This document shows positions 32,775 to 36,834 of a stretch of 36,834 nt of DNA, piece after piece. Position 1 is the stretch's first letter, and each line of letters begins with the position of its first letter. The DNA is taken from the NCBI RefSeq assembly GCF_937872355.1, contig NZ_CALMSV010000166.1, positions 1 through 36,834 of the forward strand, written 5' to 3'. Source of the DNA: an uncultured Sphingorhabdus sp. (GTDB lineage Bacteria; Pseudomonadota; Alphaproteobacteria; Sphingomonadales; Sphingomonadaceae). The notes under the pieces were generated by a model. That model saw only the letters and a list, made by a program, of their open reading frames with translations. It was not told the origin of the DNA and did not search any database. Made by a program: the position numbers and the translations under genes.

Positions 32775-33266
32775 GTGTCCGCATTTGTTGTCTATGCCGG
32801 TTCCGGACTGTCGACGATCGATGCCAAAGGGCGCGTAACCATCCCTGCCGAACTTCGTGACACCGTTGCTGAATCTTCGGGCGAGAACATTGTCTGCATC
32901 TCGCGCCATCCCAATCTTCCCTGCCTGATCGGCTATGGCCGTGCCGAGCGCCAGAAACTGCGCGCCGATATCGAGGCGCAATGGCAGGCAGCTGTTCAGC
33001 GTGGCGGCGAATTTGACCGCGAAAGTGCAGGCGTTGTTGCCTCCTCCATCTTCGAGACCGCTTTCGAAAATAGCGGCCGTTTCGTGCTTCAGCCGATGCT
33101 TCGCCATTTTGGCAAACTGGGCGAGAAAGCATTCTTCTTTGGTGCAACCACGCATTTCATGTTGTGGAACCCTGATGTGTTCCTCGATTCCGCTCCGCCC
33201 GCCTTCGCGCATGTCCGCGAAGAGCTCGAATATTGGCTGGGCGAACATGGGAGGCGCGGCAGATGA
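32775..33266 (+). CDS. mraZ: Transcriptional regulator MraZ
   Basis: This 163-residue DNA-binding protein opens the division and cell wall cluster. It has two AbrB-like halves, the first with [19 protein letters not shown] and the second with [20 protein letters not shown], then [17 protein letters not shown]. MraZ proteins bind short repeats upstream of their own gene and repress or tune the dcw operon. The start is a GTG (32775-32777); AAGGGG lies about 12 bases upstream, which is far. I saw no clean TGGGN repeat series like that known in E. coli. The stop overlaps the rsmH ATG by 4 bases. Confidence 0.9.
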   Translation: MSAFVVYAGSGLSTIDAKGRVTIPAELRDTVAESSGENIVCISRHPNLPCLIGYGRAERQKLRADIEAQWQAAVQRGGEFDRESAGVVASSIFETAFENSGRFVLQPMLRHFGKLGEKAFFFGATTHFMLWNPDVFLDSAPPAFAHVREELEYWLGEHGRRGR

Positions 33267-34216
33267 CGCAGCCTTCCCCCCATATTCCAGTCCTTCTGGA
33301 TGAAGTAATTCACGCTCTGGCCATCACCCCTGGTTCAGATGTTGTGGATGGCACCTTTGGTGCTGGTGGTTACAGCCGGGCTATCCTGGCTGCAGGTGCG
33401 CGCGTTCATGCTTTTGATCGCGATCCCGATGCCGCCGCGGCGGGTGCTGACCTTGCAGAGCGGAGTGGCGGTGCCTTGCGCTTCCACTCCGCCTGCTTTT
33501 CAGAAATGGACAAGAGGCTGGCCGAATTCGGCGTCGAGCAGGTTGACGCTGTGGTCCTTGATATCGGCGTCTCCTCGATGCAGATTGATCAGGCTGAGCG
33601 CGGCTTTTCCTTCCAGAAAGACGGCCCGCTCGACATGCGGATGAGCCAGTCCGGCGAAACCGCAGCGGATTTCGTTAACACTGCGGAAGAAGCCGACATT
33701 GCCAATGTCATTTACCTTTATGGAGAAGAGCCCAAGTCGCGCCGCATCGCGCGGGCCATCGTTGCTGCCCGACCCATCAACACGACCACCAAACTGGCCG
33801 ATGTGGTTCGCAAGGCACTAGGTCATCGCGTCGGCGCGCCCAAGGATCCGGCCACCCGCACCTTTCAGGCGCTCCGCATCCACATCAATCATGAACTCGA
33901 TGAGCTCAACGCAGGCCTGGAAGCTGCTGAACGGATATTAAAGCCGGGCGGCCGACTGGCTGTCGTCAGTTTCCACAGTCTCGAAGACCGGATTGTGAAG
34001 CAATTCTTCCGCGAGCGCAGCGGTTCGATGGCTGCAGGGTCGCGCCATATGCCGGTGGTCAAGGCCAGTCGCGTTGCAACCTTTGAAAAACCGGCCAAGG
34101 CCGTGCGCCCCGGCGCGCGTGAGATAGAAGCTAATCCGCGTGCCCGTTCCTCTACCTTGCGGTCAGCCGTTCGTACCGATGCCCTGGCATGGTCACAGCA
34201 GGAGCTGGCGGCATGA
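33263..34216 (+). CDS. rsmH: 16S rRNA (cytosine(1402)-N(4))-methyltransferase
   Basis: This 317-residue SAM-dependent enzyme (formerly MraW) methylates C1402 of 16S rRNA. It starts [19 protein letters not shown], followed by the SAM motif [16 protein letters not shown]. Further matches are [45 protein letters not shown] and [23 protein letters not shown] lies upstream of the ATG. A frame opening at 33233 adds ten residues from inside mraZ and was rejected. The stop overlaps the ftsL ATG by 4 bases. Confidence 0.96.
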   Translation: MTQPSPHIPVLLDEVIHALAITPGSDVVDGTFGAGGYSRAILAAGARVHAFDRDPDAAAAGADLAERSGGALRFHSACFSEMDKRLAEFGVEQVDAVVLDIGVSSMQIDQAERGFSFQKDGPLDMRMSQSGETAADFVNTAEEADIANVIYLYGEEPKSRRIARAIVAARPINTTTKLADVVRKALGHRVGAPKDPATRTFQALRIHINHELDELNAGLEAAERILKPGGRLAVVSFHSLEDRIVKQFFRERSGSMAAGSRHMPVVKASRVATFEKPAKAVRPGAREIEANPRARSSTLRSAVRTDALAWSQQELAA

Positions 34217-34812
34217 CCCTTGCGATGAAACGTCTGAAGAATCTCGGTTGGCTGGCGCTGGTATTCATGATCGCGGTGCTCCTGTACCCGCTTTCGCTCA
34301 ACGTCGCCGCGCTGCACAGTGACTTGTCACGCATCGACCGCGACATTCTGGAAACCAAGCAGGAAATAAATTTCCTGCAGGCCGAAATCCGCACCCGTGC
34401 CAGCGTTGCGCAACTCGAAGAGTGGAACCAACTGCTCTATGGCTATGAACCGCCGCGCGCCGACCAGTTCATCGACGGGGAGCGTGGTCTTGCCAGCCTC
34501 AGTGGGTCCGAACCGCTGGTAAAGCCGGTCCTCGTAGCGGTCGACATGCCTGCTGGAGACATTGGCGGGGGCGGAGCCGCTGCCTCATCGATTCTTGCCG
34601 ATGCCAGCGCAGCTATTCGCTCGGTCGGTTCGGACGACAAGGAGGACGTTGAAGTACGGCTTCCTGCTGAAAAGCCGAGGGAAGCCAAGGGGAAGTCCGC
34701 CGAACCTGTATCTCGCACCGAACGCCTCGCGCGCATGGACGATACCCTCCTGTCGGATAACCTGATGCGTGAAATCCAGACCAAGTCGGAAAAGGAGCGC
34801 AAGCGGCAATGA
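34213..34812 (+). CDS. ftsL: Cell division protein FtsL-like, with a long C-terminal tail
   Basis: This 199-residue bitopic membrane protein has a basic cytoplasmic start, one transmembrane helix (about 11-32, [20 protein letters not shown]) and a coiled coil (about 33-75, with [20 protein letters not shown]). A long low-complexity tail rich in Gly, Ala, Ser, Glu and Lys follows (about 80-199). Position between rsmH and ftsI marks it as FtsL, which forms a complex with FtsB and FtsQ in the divisome. E. coli FtsL is about 120 residues, so the tail is extra. GGAG lies 8 bases upstream. Both ends overlap neighbours by 4 bases. FtsL is poorly conserved, so the call rests mainly on position and topology. 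Confidence 0.85.
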   Translation: MTLAMKRLKNLGWLALVFMIAVLLYPLSLNVAALHSDLSRIDRDILETKQEINFLQAEIRTRASVAQLEEWNQLLYGYEPPRADQFIDGERGLASLSGSEPLVKPVLVAVDMPAGDIGGGGAAASSILADASAAIRSVGSDDKEDVEVRLPAEKPREAKGKSAEPVSRTERLARMDDTLLSDNLMREIQTKSEKERKRQ

Positions 34813-36545
34813 CCACCTTCGTCGTTCGGCCCCAAAGCCGCCATGCAATCAATGCGACGAGGGTTCATGCTGCCATTGCTTTCTGGCGGTTGCTCATATT
34901 GGTCGGGCTGTTTGCGATCTTCCTGCTGTTGATCGTTGGGCGTCTGGCAACGCTGGCGTTTTTCGAAGGCAGTCGTGCCTTTGGTGCAACGCCGGGCGAA
35001 TTTGTGCCGGAACGTGGCGATATCGTCGACCGGAATGGCGCACCGCTGGCGCGGACAATCCAGGGCTATGCGATCTGGGTCAAACCCGCTAATCTGGTCA
35101 ATGATCCCAAGGAATTGGCGGCTGGGCTGGCGCGTATCTTTCCTGATACACCCGAAGCTGAATTCTACGCGAAACTTACCGCCAAAGCCCCGGGATATCT
35201 GCGCAAACGTGCTTTGCCCGAGGAAGTCAGGGCAGTTCATGATCTCGGCGAAATCGCCATCGAATTCCCGCGCGAAAGCACGCGTCTTTACCCGCAACAC
35301 GAACTGGGTGCGCATATTCTCGGCTTCGTGAGCCGTGACGGCAAGGGTGCGCTCGGTATGGAGCGCGTGATGGACAAGCATCTGCGCGCGCCAGAGACGC
35401 GCGGCAAACCCGTCGAATTGTCAATCGATGTGCGGGTGCAAGCCGCGCTTGAACTCGAACTCGCCCGCGGTATGGAAACAACCAATGCCAAGGGTGCAGC
35501 TGGCGTAATTCTGGATTCGCACACAGGTGAAGTGTTGGCGATGGCCAGCCTGCCGTCATTCAATCCCAACCGTCCGGTTTTCGCAAACATCCCCGATAAT
35601 GGCGAGATCATCATTGATGGCCGCTATCCCATCAGCCGCCAGACCAATTTCGTCACCAACCGCGTGTTTGAGCTTGGGTCGACCTTTAAACCCTTGACGG
35701 TCGCTGCGGCGCTGGACGCCGGGACAGTTCGTGATTTGTCACTCCGCTATGACGCCACAGCACCGTTGGCGATCGGTGGCTTTAAAATACGCGACAGCCA
35801 TCCTTCGGGTCGGTGGCTTAATGTTCCGGAAACACTGATCCACAGCTCCAACATTGTGACGGCGCGGATTGCCGATAATCTGGGCCAGCAACGAATGGAG
35901 CAGATGGCGCGGAATCTGGAATTTGATCGTCGTCCTTCGATCGAGTTGGCGGAGCGTTCGCGCCCGCTTTGGCCGACAAATTGGGGCCGGTTGACCACCA
36001 TGACTGTCGGCTATGGTCATGGCATGTCGGTGACACCGTTGCACCTTGCCTCGGCTTATGGCGCCATGGTCAATGGGGGCATGTGGCACCCGGCAACACT
36101 CAAAAAATTCAAGCCGGGGCAAAAGCCGGTGAGTCGCCGTGTATTCAGCGCCGCGACCAGCGCACGTATGCGCCAACTGCTGCGTATGATCGTTGTCGAT
36201 GGCACCGGCAAGAAGGCGGATGCCCCCGGATATCGCGTTGGCGGGAAAACAGGGTCTGCAGAAAAGCCCAATGCAGGAGGTTATGCACGGAATCTTGTGG
36301 TTTCGACCTTCGCGGCGGCTTTCCCGATGGATAATCCGCGTTATATCATCATCGCTATGGTAGACGAACCCAAAGGCTCGACCGAGACCTCTTTCCAGCG
36401 CACCGCCGGCTTCACCGCCGCGCCGATAGTGAAGCGCACGGTGGAGCGGATCGGCCCGCAACTCGGGATCATTCCCGATACCCATCGCGATGTTGACGTA
36501 TCCGAACTGATGCCGCTCCTTTGGTCTCCCAAAGGGAGCACCTGA
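34809..36545 (+). CDS. ftsI: Penicillin-binding protein FtsI (PBP3)
   Basis: This 578-residue septal transpeptidase cross-links peptidoglycan in the divisome. It has one N-terminal membrane helix (about 27-49), then the PBP dimerisation domain from ERGDIVDRNGAPLA (68-81). The transpeptidase active site has Ser291-Thr-Phe-Lys294 (ELGSTFKPLTV), the SxN motif Ser346-Ser-Asn348 (LIHSSNIV) and the KTG motif Lys480-Thr-Gly-Ser483 (GGKTGSAEKP). All key residues are present. The ATG overlaps the ftsL stop by 4 bases and the TGA shares one base with the murE start. Confidence 0.96.
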   Translation: MTTFVVRPQSRHAINATRVHAAIAFWRLLILVGLFAIFLLLIVGRLATLAFFEGSRAFGATPGEFVPERGDIVDRNGAPLARTIQGYAIWVKPANLVNDPKELAAGLARIFPDTPEAEFYAKLTAKAPGYLRKRALPEEVRAVHDLGEIAIEFPRESTRLYPQHELGAHILGFVSRDGKGALGMERVMDKHLRAPETRGKPVELSIDVRVQAALELELARGMETTNAKGAAGVILDSHTGEVLAMASLPSFNPNRPVFANIPDNGEIIIDGRYPISRQTNFVTNRVFELGSTFKPLTVAAALDAGTVRDLSLRYDATAPLAIGGFKIRDSHPSGRWLNVPETLIHSSNIVTARIADNLGQQRMEQMARNLEFDRRPSIELAERSRPLWPTNWGRLTTMTVGYGHGMSVTPLHLASAYGAMVNGGMWHPATLKKFKPGQKPVSRRVFSAATSARMRQLLRMIVVDGTGKKADAPGYRVGGKTGSAEKPNAGGYARNLVVSTFAAAFPMDNPRYIIIAMVDEPKGSTETSFQRTAGFTAAPIVKRTVERIGPQLGIIPDTHRDVDVSELMPLLWSPKGST

Positions 36546-36834
36546 TGCGCCTCGATAGTTTGATAGGTGAGCTGGCGGGCGATGCCGGCTCTTCGCGCGT
36601 AACCGGATTTGCCATCGATCACCGCAAGGTTGCGCCGGGCACGATTTTTGGCGCTTTCCAAGGCACTGCCTTTAACGGCGAAGACTTTATCCCGGCGGCA
36701 ATCGAGGCCGGTGCAATTGCCTTTGTTGCGCGACCGGAGGCGAAGGTCGAAGGCGCTGTCCACATAGCCGATGCCAATCCCCGCAAAGCGTTTGCGGCGT
36801 TTGCGTCGCGTTTCTATGCGCCATTCCCTGCGCA
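36545..36834 (+). CDS. murE: UDP-MurNAc-L-Ala-D-Glu ligase MurE (5' part only, cut by window edge)
   Basis: The frame starts at ATG 36545-36547 (TGATG overlap with ftsI) and remains open to the window end (96 codons). It has the MurE N-terminal domain: VTGFAIDHRKVAPGTIFGAF, matching the usual DSR-V-PGD-F-A pattern, with His instead of Ser in DHR. QGTAFNGEDFIPAAIEAGAI and AFVARPEA follow. MurE adds the third residue (meso-diaminopimelate in most Gram-negatives) to the peptidoglycan stem peptide. The ATP and ligase domains lie beyond the window. Position after ftsI is standard in the dcw cluster. Confidence 0.9.
   Translation, partial: MRLDSLIGELAGDAGSSRVTGFAIDHRKVAPGTIFGAFQGTAFNGEDFIPAAIEAGAIAFVARPEAKVEGAVHIADANPRKAFAAFASRFYAPFPA

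Noticed and set aside
32532-33248. Minus-strand open frame opposite mraZ and the AT-rich region
   Set aside because: It covers mraZ in antisense and runs into the promoter region; the translation shows no domain.
34443-35381. Long minus-strand open frame (312 codons) opposite ftsL and ftsI
   Set aside because: It lies fully opposite two well-identified genes, has no recognisable domain and reads like a GC-rich antisense frame.

Overview
The window is a piece of an alphaproteobacterial chromosome, most likely from the Sphingomonadaceae (a Sphingopyxis- or Sphingorhabdus-like organism). The evidence is GcrA (an alphaproteobacterial cell-cycle regulator), the order argS - SPOR protein - nagZ - scpA - scpB - tatABC, the order ispH - thrB - rnhA, the moderately high GC content and two TonB-dependent receptors. 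The genus is an inference. I saw no rRNA, tRNA, CRISPR array, insertion sequence or prophage gene, and no clearly broken gene. Most of the window is densely packed core genome with many ATGA overlaps.

Layout. 1-591: gcrA, cut by the window edge. 684-8564: a tyrosine/homogentisate catabolism region. An ABC-2 permease, maleylacetoacetate isomerase, a TonB receptor and a MarR regulator are tightly spaced, followed by 4-hydroxyphenylpyruvate dioxygenase and a small VOC-fold protein. A secreted legumain-like (C13) peptidase lies on the other strand, then fumarylacetoacetase. Homogentisate dioxygenase, the middle enzyme of this pathway, is not in the window. 8618-15678: a minus-strand Tad/Cpa pilus operon in the order cpaA, cpaB, cpaC, cpaD, cpaE, tadB, tadC; the motor ATPase cpaF/tadA and a pilin gene are absent. 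15721-18052: an alpha/beta hydrolase translationally coupled to a DauA-like FAD oxidoreductase, then a 57-residue YegP-type protein. 18059-20450: ispH-thrB-rnhA on the minus strand.

20563-27831: a lipoprotein, argS, a SPOR-domain protein, then nagZ-scpA-scpB-tatA-tatB-tatC (muropeptide recycling, condensin, twin-arginine export). 27828-32454: a tiny entericidin-like lipoprotein with a strong predicted promoter, a ZnuD-like TonB receptor with a Zur-like palindrome upstream, a divergent cysteine synthase and two poorly characterised membrane-anchored proteins. 32455-32774: an AT-rich intergenic region with two predicted promoters and a 19-base palindrome. 32775-36834: the start of the division and cell wall cluster, mraZ-rsmH-ftsL-ftsI-murE, with murE cut by the window edge.

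The main points for follow-up are the VOC protein in the position expected for homogentisate dioxygenase, the Tad locus without its motor ATPase and pilin, the candidate operators upstream of hppD and the ZnuD-like receptor, and the inverted repeats at the predicted entericidin and mraZ promoters. All functional calls come from reading motifs and gene order; no database search was run.
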